From Microcella sp. (GTDB taxonomy: Bacteria; Actinomycetota; Actinomycetes; Actinomycetales; Microbacteriaceae): 5,383 bases of DNA. Made by a program: the position numbers and the translations under genes. Shown here one piece after another: positions 1 through 5,383 of this stretch. Each line of letters opens with the position of its first letter. Within the stretch, counting starts at the first letter, position 1. The stretch spans positions 1 to 5,383 of the forward strand of contig JAIWOM010000121.1 in NCBI GenBank assembly GCA_020216895.1, written 5' to 3'. The notes under the pieces were generated by a model. The model was not told where the DNA came from. It made no database searches and was given only the letters and a program-made list of their open reading frames with translations.

Positions 1-181
1 CAACCCCGAGCGCGCGCTGCTCACGGCGCGCACCCTGGTCGCGGTCGACGGCGACTGGCGGGTCGGGTCGGGCCCGCGCCTGCCCTCGACGGGGGCGGCG
101 ATCGTGCTGTTCCTCGCCCGCCGCGCGGGTCTGCCGCCCGAGGTCGACGAACCCCTGCCATCGCCCTCGCTCGACGCTTAG
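1..181 (+). CDS. 3' end of an unrecognised protein (N-terminus outside window)
   Basis: An open frame enters from the left edge (first full codon at base 2) and ends at TAG 179-181, giving the last 59 residues of a protein. Coding is supported by codon use: nearly every third position is G or C, as in the other genes here. The visible tail has a short strand-like stretch (TLVAVDGDW), then a Gly/Pro turn, a hydrophobic helix-like stretch (GAAIVLFLARRAGL) and a Pro/Asp/Glu-rich end. The helix is too short and too arginine-bounded to be called a membrane segment. I do not recognise the family from this fragment and assign no function. It lies 51 bases before the 90-residue gene on the same strand, so the two could share a transcript. 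Confidence 0.65.
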   Translation, partial: NPERALLTARTLVAVDGDWRVGSGPRLPSTGAAIVLFLARRAGLPPEVDEPLPSPSLDA

Positions 182-219
182 GCTGAGCAAAGGTCGGGCA
201 CCCGGCGCGGCCACGAGCG

Positions 220-225
220 AAGGAG
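220..225 (+). promoter_or_regulatory. Ribosome binding site of the 90-residue protein
   Basis: AAGGAG lies 7 bases before the ATG at 233. This is a near-perfect Shine-Dalgarno sequence at good spacing. It is the strongest such site in the window, and it is the main reason for choosing this start and for believing the small gene is translated. Confidence 0.75.
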
Positions 226-232
226 CAGCGCG

Positions 233-505
233 ATGGCGCAGAGCGGTGGATTCGACCTGGGCGGTCTCGGCGACATGGTCGGCGACCTCATGAGCGGCAA
301 GGGCCTCGACATGGACGCCCTGCAGGGCCTGTGGGAGACCGTGCAGCCGACGCTGCAGGGGCTCGACACTGACCAGATCCTCGACACGATCGGCGAGTGG
401 GCGAAGGGCCTCGACCTGCCCTTGCTGAAGGACATCCCGGACTCGACGATCGAGGACCTCAAGAACGGCGCCAAGGTGCCGCTCAACGACCTGCTGAAGG
501 GCTAG
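233..505 (+). CDS. Small acidic hypothetical protein, 90 residues
   Basis: Starts at ATG 233 behind AAGGAG and ends at TAG 503-505. I do not recognise the family. The protein has no cysteine and no arginine. By my count it has 16 Asp+Glu against 6 Lys, so it is strongly acidic. The N-terminus is rich in Gly, Asp and Met (residues 5-30). The rest reads as amphipathic helices with hydrophobic residues every three or four positions (about 28-42, 46-60 and 70-89). There is no signal peptide or membrane segment, so it is probably a soluble cytoplasmic helical protein. Codon third positions follow the local GC bias, and the opposite-strand frame over the same bases looks like a low-complexity Ser/Pro/Arg shadow. 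It converges on ribF with 22 bases between stop codons. Its role is unknown. It could be a small binding or scaffold protein, but nothing here shows a partner. Confidence 0.72.
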   Translation: MAQSGGFDLGGLGDMVGDLMSGKGLDMDALQGLWETVQPTLQGLDTDQILDTIGEWAKGLDLPLLKDIPDSTIEDLKNGAKVPLNDLLKG

Positions 506-510
506 CCGGA

Positions 511-526
511 GCGCGGGTGCCCGCGC
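511..526. terminator. GC-rich inverted repeat between convergent genes, possible bidirectional terminator
   Basis: GCGCGGG (511-517) and CCCGCGC (520-526) are perfect complements. They fold as 7 bp with a 2-base loop, or more realistically 6 bp with a 4-base loop. The repeat lies exactly between the stop of the 90-residue gene (505) and the stop of ribF (528), where a two-way terminator would be expected. No T-run follows on either strand, so termination is inferred from position and symmetry only. Confidence 0.45.
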
Positions 527-527
527 G

Positions 528-1472
528 TCAGGCGGGTCGCGGCAGGCCGAGGATCTCGCGGATGCGGAGCTCGTCGCGGCCCATCTGCTCGGCGAGGGCA
601 TCCGCCGACGGGAACTTGTTCATCGGGCGGATGTAGGCGACGAACTCGAGCTCGACGACCTTGCCGTACAGGTCGAGGTGCGCGTCGATGGCGTGCGCCT
701 CGATCGTCTTCTCGGGCACGTCGCCGAAGGTCGGGTTGTTGCCGATCGAGACGGCCGCGCCGTAGCGCTCGCCCTCGACGTGCAGCCAGCAGGCGTAGAC
801 GCCGTCGGCCGGGATGAAGCCCTCCGCGTCGCGCGCGAGGTTCGCCGTCGGGTAGCCGAGCTCGCGTCCGCGCTGGTAGCCGGGCACGACGGTCGAGCGG
901 ATGCGGTGCGGCCGACCGAGCGCCTCCGTCGCCTCGTCGAGGCGGCCGTCATCGAGCAGGCTCCGGATGCCCGTGGACGACACGCGCGTGCCGTCGAGCT
1001 CGCAGACATCGTCGACGAGGGCCACGGCGAAGCCCGCGCGCTCCCCCGCCGCCCGCAGCGACTCGACCGTGCCCGCGCCGCGCGCGCCGTAGCGGAAGTC
1101 GGCGCCGACGAGAACTTGCTCGGCGGCGAGACCGGCGACGAGGATCTCGTCGACGAAGACGTCGGGCTCGAGGGCCGCGAACTCGCGCGTGAACGGCAGC
1201 ACGACGACGAGGTCGATCCCGAGGGCGAGCAGCGCCTCCGACTTCTGCGCGGTGCTGACGAGGGGCACGGGCGCCTCGTCCGGCGTGAGCAGCGCGGCGG
1301 GGTGGCGGTCGAAGGTGATGACGACGGTGCGGCGCCCATCGGCCTCCGCGACGAGGCGGTCGAGCACGGCACGGTGGCCGCGGTGCACGCCGTCGAACTT
1401 GCCGATGGTCACGGCGCTCGGAACGGCATCCCGCGGCAGGGCCTCGATGCCGGTGACGACACGGCCGGTCAT
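528..1472 (-). CDS. ribF: Bifunctional riboflavin kinase / FMN adenylyltransferase (FAD synthetase)
   Basis: RibF makes both flavin cofactors in the cytoplasm: riboflavin + ATP gives FMN, then FMN + ATP gives FAD. The 314 residues match the usual bacterial length. The N-terminal nucleotidyltransferase domain shows TIGKFDGVHRGH (22-33, the HxGH-type ATP site), GADFRYG (123-129) and VSSTGIR (164-170). The C-terminal kinase domain shows RGRELGYPTAN (201-211), DGVYACWL (223-230), SIGNNPTFG (242-250) and IEAHAID (257-263). In that domain, Thr and Asn of PTAN bind Mg-ATP, and Glu258 aligns with the family's catalytic base. IRPMNKF (281-287) is the conserved C-terminal segment. The start is ATG 1472-1470, which overlaps the upstream gene's TGA (ATGA, 1469-1472). 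GAGG at 1480-1483 lies 7 bases ahead, so translation is probably coupled. The only small oddity is SIGNNPTF where SIGTNPTF is common. The identification is secure. Confidence 0.98.
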   Translation of the reverse strand: MTGRVVTGIEALPRDAVPSAVTIGKFDGVHRGHRAVLDRLVAEADGRRTVVITFDRHPAALLTPDEAPVPLVSTAQKSEALLALGIDLVVVLPFTREFAALEPDVFVDEILVAGLAAEQVLVGADFRYGARGAGTVESLRAAGERAGFAVALVDDVCELDGTRVSSTGIRSLLDDGRLDEATEALGRPHRIRSTVVPGYQRGRELGYPTANLARDAEGFIPADGVYACWLHVEGERYGAAVSIGNNPTFGDVPEKTIEAHAIDAHLDLYGKVVELEFVAYIRPMNKFPSADALAEQMGRDELRIREILGLPRPA

Positions 1473-1909
1473 GCCGCGGCCTCGGAGGAGCCCGCCGCGT
1501 CGGCGCTGCGCGCACGGGCCACACGCCGTAGCCAGAGCAGGCCGAGGATCGGCAGCACGAGCGGGATGAAGGCGTAGCCCCGGCCGAACTGGCTCCAGAC
1601 GGTGTCGTCGGGGAAGAGCACCGGGTCGACGATGCTCAGCGTGCCGACGATCAGCACGCCCGCCAGCTCGAAGCCGATCGCGACGACCGCGACCCGGAAC
1701 CAGGCGGCACCGCGCGCGATCAGGGCGACGGTCGCGAGCACGTAGACGACGGCGGCGAGCGCCGAGAGGCTGTACGCCAGCGGCGCCTCGTCGAACTTGG
1801 TGGCGATCTGGTAGCCGGATCGGCCGAGAGAGGCCAGGGCGAGGATCGCGTACACGGCGATCAGCACACGGCCGATGCCGGAGCTCGTCGGGCGGGGTTC
1901 GTCGCTCAT
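1469..1909 (-). CDS. Small four-helix integral membrane protein, function unknown
   Basis: 146 residues with four likely membrane helices at about 13-29, 44-65, 71-93 and 110-127. The ends are hydrophilic: a Ser/Pro/Arg-rich N-terminus and an Arg- then Ala/Ser-rich C-terminus. The even helix number and the positive WLRRVARAR after helix 4 suggest both ends face the cytoplasm. The most distinctive part is the polar loop GRSGYQIATKFDEAPLAY (29-46), followed by SQFGRGYAFIPLVLP (106-120). These look like conserved family motifs, but I see no catalytic residues. The start at ATG 1909-1907 has only a weak AGG at 1919-1921. It follows the DUF1990 gene by 15 bases and shares a 4-base ATGA overlap with ribF. 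From memory, small membrane proteins of this kind sit directly before ribF in Microbacteriaceae. A role in flavin handling is conceivable but not shown, and I name no transport activity. Confidence 0.86.
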   Translation of the reverse strand: MSDEPRPTSSGIGRVLIAVYAILALASLGRSGYQIATKFDEAPLAYSLSALAAVVYVLATVALIARGAAWFRVAVVAIGFELAGVLIVGTLSIVDPVLFPDDTVWSQFGRGYAFIPLVLPILGLLWLRRVARARSADAAGSSEAAA

Positions 1910-1924
1910 CGTGCCCAGCCTAGG

Positions 1925-2608
1925 TCAGGCTTGCTGAACGGGAAGCGGGCCCATCAGCGCGTGCAGGAATCGTCGAGCGATCAGGATGCGCGCCAGCAGC
2001 AGGCCGGGCAGCAAAGGCCAGGCCCACCAGGTGGCGGGCCGCGCGAAGCTGCGCACGGTGAGCCACACCGAGCCGTCCTCCGTCTGCTCCAGCGTGAACG
2101 CCTCCTCGCCCCCGAACGGATGCCCGGGCAGGGTGCCGACCGCGTACATCACGCGCTGCTCCTCCTGCTCGAGCAGCACGACCTTGGTCGGCAGGGGCAG
2201 CCACAGCTGCCGCCCCACCTCGAGGCCGACCACGATGACGTCGCCCGGGCGCAGGTGCCGCGCGCCGCTGGCCGTGTAGACCTCGTCATCGGCCCGCACC
2301 TGCGCCGCCGCGGCCGGAGCGCCCGCGTCGTCGAACCCCACCGGGTGGTACGTGCGCTCCGCATCCGCCGCCGTGACGGGAGTGATGCGCACGCCCATGC
2401 CGGCCCCGCGATACACGCCGCCGGTCAGCAGCTCGTCGATCGCCCACGCCCAGCGCTCGTCGCCGTGGCCGATGCGGCGCCGCTGCTCGAGCGGCCGGTA
2501 GCCCTGCGGCGGGTAGCGCATGAGGTCGGGCGACTGGGTCGCACCGACGGCCGCGTACGTGACCGCCTGCTGCAGGCGCTCGCGGTCGCGGCGGCTCTCG
2601 ACGCTCAT
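1925..2608 (-). CDS. DUF1990 family protein
   Basis: 227 residues. Family hallmarks are TYAAVGAT (17-24), GYRPL (36-40), IGHGDERWAWA (46-56), the signature AVGTLPGHPFGGEEAF (156-171) and VWLTVRSFARP (181-191). Family members are soluble proteins with no established biochemical role, so none is assigned. A hydrophobic C-terminal stretch (about 192-212, WWAWPLLPGLLLARILIA) could be a buried helix or a membrane contact. The frame stays open upstream to an ATG at 2665. I chose ATG 2608-2606 because the extra 19 residues are Pro/Ser/Gly-rich and unlike the family. TACGAT (2616-2621) lies 7 bases before this ATG with no Shine-Dalgarno, which suggests leaderless translation. It is the first gene of the right-to-left cluster that ends in ribF. 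Confidence 0.92.
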   Translation of the reverse strand: MSVESRRDRERLQQAVTYAAVGATQSPDLMRYPPQGYRPLEQRRRIGHGDERWAWAIDELLTGGVYRGAGMGVRITPVTAADAERTYHPVGFDDAGAPAAAAQVRADDEVYTASGARHLRPGDVIVVGLEVGRQLWLPLPTKVVLLEQEEQRVMYAVGTLPGHPFGGEEAFTLEQTEDGSVWLTVRSFARPATWWAWPLLPGLLLARILIARRFLHALMGPLPVQQA

Positions 2609-2615
2609 GTGATCG

Positions 2616-2621
2616 ATCGTA
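2616..2621 (-). promoter_or_regulatory. Candidate -10 box for a leaderless DUF1990-membrane protein-ribF transcript
   Basis: On the minus strand TACGAT matches the TANNNT form of an actinobacterial -10 box. It ends 7 bases before the chosen ATG (2608), so transcription would begin at or next to the start codon. No Shine-Dalgarno-like sequence occurs in between, which fits a leaderless mRNA. I see no convincing -35 box at 16-18 bases; the nearest is GGTTCA at 2639-2644, a poor match. Confidence 0.4.
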
Positions 2622-2711
2622 CGGCGGGACCCTGACGGTGAACCGGGTTCAGCCGCCCGTGACACCCGGCGAGGAGGACTCTGAGGTTCCTCCGGGAGGA
2701 CCTGCGCTCGA

Positions 2712-2772
2712 CACTCGTGAATCCACGGACGGAGGCGTGAGGGGCCTCACGGACTCCGTGGATTCACGAGTG
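2712..2772. repeat. Perfect 18-bp inverted repeat enclosing a second hairpin (terminator or REP-like element)
   Basis: The arms cactcgtgaatccacgga (2712-2729) and its exact reverse complement (2755-2772) form an 18-bp stem with no mismatch. Inside it, CGTGAGG (2736-2742) and CCTCACG (2745-2751) form a further 7-bp stem. The two stems are separated by an asymmetric internal loop (6 and 3 bases). The arms have 10 G/C of 18, clearly less GC-rich than their surroundings. The element lies 95 bases beyond the lepA stop and about 100 bases before the DUF1990 start. It could end lepA transcription, although no T-run follows on either strand. It could also be a dispersed palindromic repeat or an operator. 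Copy number in the genome would decide. Confidence 0.8.
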
Positions 2773-2867
2773 CGGCGGGGGTCGTCACGGCGGGTCGAGG
2801 TGAGCGATCAGTGCCGGGAGGATGGCAGCAGCGCCGCGGCGGTGGCGACGTGCCGCCTGCCGCAGCC

Positions 2868-4721
2868 CTACTTCTTGTCTTTCGCCTTCTCGGTGTCGCC
2901 CGAGAGAGCGGCGATGAAGGCCTCCTGCGGAACCTCGACGCGGCCCACCATCTTCATGCGCTTCTTGCCCTCCTTCTGCTTCTCGAGGAGCTTGCGCTTG
3001 CGGGTGATGTCACCGCCGTAGCACTTGGCGAGAACGTCCTTGCGCATCGCGCGGATGTTCTCGCGCGCGATGATGCGGGCGCCGATGGCGGCCTGGATGG
3101 GCACCTCGAACTGCTGGCGCGGAATGAGCTCGCGCAGGCGCTGGGCCATCATCGTGCCGTAGGCGTACGCCTTGTCCTTGTGGACGATCGCGCTGAAGGC
3201 GTCGACCTGCTCGCCCTGCAGCAGGATGTCGACCTTCACGAGGTCGGCCTCCTGCTCGCCCGCCGGCTCGTAGTCGAGGCTCGCGTAGCCCTGCGTCTTG
3301 CTCTTGAGCTGGTCGAAGAAGTCGAAGACGATCTCGCCGAGCGGCAGGGTGTACTTCAGCTCGACGCGGTCTTCGCCGAGGTAATCCATCGAGCGCATGG
3401 TGCCGCGACGGCCCTGGCAGAGCTCCATGATCTGACCCACGTAGTCCTTCGGCGCGAGGATCGAGGCCGAGACGATCGGCTCCATGACCTTCTCGATGCG
3501 ACCCGTCGGGTACTCGCTGGGGTTCGTCACCTCGACCGTCTTCTTGTCTTCGGTGGTGACGTTGTAGATCACGCTCGGCGCCGTCGTGATGAGGTCGAGG
3601 TCGAACTCGCGGGCGAGGCGCTCGGTGACGATCTCGAGGTGCAGCAGCCCCAGGAAGCCGCAGCGGAACCCGAAGCCGAGCGCCACCGAGGTCTCGGGCT
3701 CGTACTGAAGGGCCGCGTCCGAGAGCTTGAGCTTGTCGAGCGCGTCGCGCAGGTCGGGGTAGTCGCTGCCGTCGATCGGGTACACGCCCGAGAACACCAT
3801 CGGCAGCGGGTCGGTGTAGCCGGGCAGCGCTTCGGTCGCGGGCTTCTGCGCGCTCGTGATCGTGTCGCCGACCTTCGACTGCCGCACGTCTTTCACACCC
3901 GTGATGAGGTAGCCGACCTCGCCGACCGCGAGCCCCTTGCTGGGGGTCGGCTCGGGGCTCGACACGCCGATCTCGAGGATCTCGTGGGTCGCCTTGGTCG
4001 ACATCATCTGGATGCGCTCCCGCGGGCCGAGCTGGCCATCCACCATGCGCACGTAGGTGACGACGCCGCGGTACGAGTCGTAGACCGAATCGAAGATCAT
4101 GGCTCGGGCCGGGGCGTCGAGGGTGCCGACGGGTGCCGGGATCTGCTTGACGACCTCGTCGAGCAGCTCTTCGACGCCGACGCCGGTCTTGCCGCTCACC
4201 CGCAGCACGTCGTCGGGGTCGCCGCCGATCAGCTGGGCGAGCTCGCGCGCGTACTTCTCGGGGTCGGCCGCCGGCAGGTCGATCTTGTTGAGCACCGGGA
4301 TGATCGTCAGATCGTTCTCGAGCGCCAGGTACAGGTTGGCCAGCGTCTGCGCCTCGATGCCCTGCGCGGCGTCGACGAGAAGGATCGCGCCCTCACAGGC
4401 GGCGAGCGAGCGGCTCACCTCGTAGGTGAAGTCGACGTGCCCGGGGGTGTCGATCATGTTGAGCGCGTAGGTGGTGCCCTCGTGCTGCCAGGGCATGCGC
4501 ACGGCCTGGCTCTTGATGGTGATGCCGCGCTCGCGCTCGATGTCCATGCGGTCGAGGTACTGCGCGCGCATGTCGCGGTCGCTGACGATGCCGGTGATCT
4601 GCAGCATGCGGTCGGCGAGGGTCGACTTGCCGTGGTCGATGTGCGCGATGATGCAGAAGTTGCGGATCGCGGACGGGTCGGTCGCGGCAGGTGCGAGCGG
4701 CGTGAGGGCGCGGGGAGACAT
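2868..4721 (-). CDS. lepA: Translation elongation factor 4 (ribosome-associated GTPase LepA)
   Basis: LepA/EF4 is a translational GTPase that acts on ribosomes. It has been linked to back-translocation and, in later work, to 30S maturation and initiation. The protein is 617 residues, normal for actinobacteria. The GTP-binding set is complete: G1 AHIDHGKST (26-34), G2 RGIT (65-68), G3 DTPGH (91-95), G4 NKID (145-148) and G5 SGK (176-178). EF-G-like domains follow, including [14 protein letters not shown] (351-364). The LepA-specific C-terminal domain includes [19 protein letters not shown] (545-563), [20 protein letters not shown] (566-585) and [10 protein letters not shown] (597-606), and a Lys-rich tail ends the protein. 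The frame is open far upstream, but ATG 4721-4719 places the G1 motif at the usual distance from the N-terminus. The upstream extension crosses rpsT antisense and is not family-like. It is transcribed divergently from rpsT. The stop is TAG (2870-2868). No anomaly is seen. Confidence 0.99.
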   Translation of the reverse strand: MSPRALTPLAPAATDPSAIRNFCIIAHIDHGKSTLADRMLQITGIVSDRDMRAQYLDRMDIERERGITIKSQAVRMPWQHEGTTYALNMIDTPGHVDFTYEVSRSLAACEGAILLVDAAQGIEAQTLANLYLALENDLTIIPVLNKIDLPAADPEKYARELAQLIGGDPDDVLRVSGKTGVGVEELLDEVVKQIPAPVGTLDAPARAMIFDSVYDSYRGVVTYVRMVDGQLGPRERIQMMSTKATHEILEIGVSSPEPTPSKGLAVGEVGYLITGVKDVRQSKVGDTITSAQKPATEALPGYTDPLPMVFSGVYPIDGSDYPDLRDALDKLKLSDAALQYEPETSVALGFGFRCGFLGLLHLEIVTERLAREFDLDLITTAPSVIYNVTTEDKKTVEVTNPSEYPTGRIEKVMEPIVSASILAPKDYVGQIMELCQGRRGTMRSMDYLGEDRVELKYTLPLGEIVFDFFDQLKSKTQGYASLDYEPAGEQEADLVKVDILLQGEQVDAFSAIVHKDKAYAYGTMMAQRLRELIPRQQFEVPIQAAIGARIIARENIRAMRKDVLAKCYGGDITRKRKLLEKQKEGKKRMKMVGRVEVPQEAFIAALSGDTEKAKDKK

Positions 4722-4730
4722 GTTGCCGAC

Positions 4731-4737
4731 ATTCTCC
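4731..4737 (-). promoter_or_regulatory. lepA upstream signal: weak ribosome binding site or leaderless -10 box
   Basis: Reading toward lepA, GGGAGAAT ends 9 bases before the ATG. GGGAGA (4732-4737) could be a Shine-Dalgarno at a long 10-base spacing. Alternatively GAGAAT (4731-4736) resembles a TANNNT -10 box with its first base changed, placed where a leaderless transcript would need it. The sequence alone cannot separate these readings. Confidence 0.35.
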
Positions 4738-4801
4738 CATGACCGGGCCGGGCGACGGTGCGCGCGGCGGGCCGCGGCTCCGCATCCGGGGCGGGTCTCG
4801 A

Positions 4802-4831
4802 TTGTCGGCGGCGGCGGCGGGCTGGTAACGT
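4802..4831 (+). promoter_or_regulatory. Candidate rpsT promoter with a CGG-repeat spacer
   Basis: TTGTCG (4802-4807, four of six matches to TTGACA) and TAACGT (4826-4831, a TANNNT -10 box) are separated by 18 bases. Transcription would start near 4838, giving an mRNA leader of about 130 bases. This is the only AT-containing -10-like site well placed before rpsT in a very GC-rich region. The spacer consists mostly of a CGG tandem repeat. On the other strand TACGTT (4827-4832) overlaps the same box and could serve lepA, with CTGACA (4848-4853) as its -35 at a short 15-base spacing. Confidence 0.5.
4806..4820 (+). repeat. (CGG)5 trinucleotide repeat
   Basis: Five uninterrupted CGG units lie between the candidate -35 and -10 boxes of rpsT. 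The tract is visible directly. Any effect on promoter spacing is speculation, and short GC-rich triplets arise easily in a genome of this composition. Confidence 0.85.
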
Positions 4832-4845
4832 AGGCCCTTGGCTTG

Positions 4846-4935
4846 CGTGTCAGAAAGCCCTCTCTCTTTCGACACGGAACGCGACCACGACTTCGCCGCA
4901 GCGCATCGGATGCGCGGGCACCCCACCGCGGTCGC
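4846..4935 (+). promoter_or_regulatory. Structured 5' leader of rpsT mRNA
   Basis: Two folded parts are visible in the expected leader. The first is a hairpin: CGTGTC (4846-4851), one bulged A, GAAAG (4853-4857), an 8-base pyrimidine loop, then CTTTC (4866-4870) and GACACG (4871-4876). That is 11 bp with a single bulge. The second is GCGACC (4881-4886) pairing with GGTCGC (4930-4935), which encloses a smaller hairpin GCGCAT/ATGCGC (4901-4906 and 4910-4915, 3-base loop). Ribosomal protein genes are often controlled through folded leaders that bind their own product, so autoregulation by S20 is plausible. That is inference: I match it to no known leader class, and the pairing was found by eye. 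Confidence 0.4.
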
Positions 4936-4971
4936 ACACCTCGCACCGTTCCTGAAGAAGAAAGCACACAC

Positions 4972-5232
4972 GTGGCAAACATCAAGTCGCAGATCAAGCG
5001 CATCAAGACCAACCTCAAGGCGCAGCAGCGCAACAAGGCCGTCAAGAGCGAGCTGAAGACGGCCATCCGTCGCACCAACGAGGCCGTCGCCGCGGGCGAC
5101 AAGGCCGCGGCGCAGGACGCGCTGAAGCTCGCCACCAAGAAGCTCGACAAGGCCGTGAGCAAGGGCGTCATCCACGAGAACCAGGCGGCGAACCGCAAGT
5201 CGGCCATCGCCAAGAAGGTCGCGGCGCTCTAA
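4972..5232 (+). CDS. rpsT: 30S ribosomal protein S20
   Basis: S20 (bS20) is a small, basic, helical protein that binds 16S rRNA early in 30S assembly. The 86 residues match the family length. The N-terminus [14 protein letters not shown] (1-14) is diagnostic. The helices are rich in Lys, Arg and Ala ([14 protein letters not shown], 21-34; [20 protein letters not shown], 52-71), and the protein ends in the typical [13 protein letters not shown] (74-86). The start is GTG 4972, preceded by the purine run GAAGAAGAAAG (4954-4964), which ends 7 bases ahead. The same frame is open upstream to about 4843, but that stretch does not resemble S20 and is read as leader. The gene is transcribed away from lepA and is followed by a strong hairpin, so it is probably a single-gene transcript. 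The stop is TAA (5230-5232). Confidence 0.99.
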   Translation: MANIKSQIKRIKTNLKAQQRNKAVKSELKTAIRRTNEAVAAGDKAAAQDALKLATKKLDKAVSKGVIHENQAANRKSAIAKKVAAL

Positions 5233-5249
5233 CCCGCACCCCGCACGTC

Positions 5250-5285
5250 ACGTCGCCCCCGCCGGTCCGCCGGCGGGGGCGACGT
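5250..5285 (+). terminator. rpsT transcription terminator hairpin
   Basis: acgtcgcccccgccgg (5250-5265) and its exact reverse complement (5270-5285) form a perfect 16-bp stem with loop TCCG, starting 18 bases after the rpsT stop. Only a short CGTTGT follows, so there is no proper U-run. GC-rich hairpins without U-runs are common candidate terminators in actinobacteria. Because the stem is symmetric it could also stop a gene converging from the right. Confidence 0.8.
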
Positions 5286-5383
5286 CGTTGTGCGCGGCGC
5301 CACGCGGGCGGGCGGCGACGGCGGGTGTTGGGCGAGCGACGGGTAGCGGGTCGCCGGCGACGGGATGCGCGGCTACTGGTCGA
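5286..5383. other. Window end with no supported gene
   Basis: About 100 bases of GC-rich sequence follow the rpsT hairpin. No start with a ribosome binding site is visible on the plus strand. On the minus strand a TAG at 5373-5375 could be the stop of a gene entering from the right, but only two further codons are visible, so no gene is called. Confidence 0.5.

Noticed and set aside
726..752. SIGNNPTF in RibF in place of the common SIGTNPTF
   Set aside because: This position varies in the family, and the PTAN motif and catalytic Glu are intact, so loss of kinase activity is not suggested.
678..1577. A 299-residue open frame on the plus strand over ribF and the membrane protein gene
   Set aside because: Shadow of the real genes: low-complexity Arg/Asp/Glu/Val content and no domain. 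RibF motifs are complete on the other strand.
2609..2665. Longer DUF1990 start at 2665
   Set aside because: The extra residues are Pro/Ser/Gly-rich and non-conserved in appearance. The -10-like box sits inside this stretch and fits the shorter start.
2684..2703. Imperfect inverted repeat AGGTTCCT / AGGACCT
   Set aside because: Only about 7 bp with a bulge and a 5-base loop. Such repeats are expected by chance, and the nearby 18-bp palindrome is far stronger.
2811..4742. A 643-residue open frame on the plus strand over lepA
   Set aside because: It is antisense to lepA and has the Ala/Arg/Asp/His/Val-rich composition typical of the complementary frame of a GC-rich gene. It has no recognisable motif, whereas the minus-strand frame is unmistakably LepA.
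4843..4971. N-terminal extension of S20 in the same open frame
   Set aside because: S20 begins [10 protein letters not shown]. The upstream residues are unlike the family, and the purine-rich ribosome binding region lies just before GTG 4972.
4722..5213. Long N-terminal extension of LepA (164 residues)
   Set aside because: The extension crosses rpsT antisense and the GC-rich intergenic region and does not resemble the family. The start at 4721 gives the normal LepA length.
5373..5383. Possible C-terminal end of a converging minus-strand gene such as holA (TAG at 5373-5375)
   Set aside because: Only two codons before the stop are in the window. Gene order in related bacteria makes it plausible, but the sequence cannot support it.

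Overview
This window is an ordinary housekeeping locus from a very GC-rich bacterium. Third codon positions are almost all G or C, one start codon (rpsT) is GTG, and promoter -10 boxes have the TANNNT form. The RibF, LepA and S20 sequences and the small membrane protein fused by overlap to ribF all fit a high-GC actinobacterium. The family Microbacteriaceae is my best guess, inferred from gene content and not tested.

Layout: (1) 1-181 (+) is the 3' end of an unrecognised gene. (2) 233-505 (+) is a small, acidic, unrecognised 90-residue protein with a strong ribosome binding site. A GC-rich inverted repeat then separates it from the converging ribF gene. (3) 528-2608 (-) is a tight three-gene cluster, transcribed right to left: a DUF1990 protein, then a four-helix membrane protein after a 15-base gap, then ribF through a 4-base ATGA overlap. 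(4) 2609-2867 is non-coding and dominated by a perfect 18-bp inverted repeat that encloses a second hairpin. (5) 2868-4721 (-) is lepA (elongation factor 4). (6) 4722-4971 is the divergent lepA/rpsT control region, with a candidate rpsT promoter and a structured rpsT leader. (7) 4972-5232 (+) is rpsT (ribosomal protein S20), closed by a perfect 16-bp terminator-like hairpin. (8) 5286-5383 has no supported gene.

How the genes work together: rpsT and lepA both serve translation, one as a structural 30S protein and the other as a ribosome-associated GTPase. ribF makes FMN and FAD. Nothing in the sequence ties the DUF1990 and membrane proteins to flavin metabolism except their shared transcription unit. 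I see no mobile element, CRISPR array, tRNA, toxin-antitoxin pair or defence system, and no convincing undescribed system. The most interesting items are the nested hairpin after lepA, the folded rpsT leader, and the unknown 90-residue protein.
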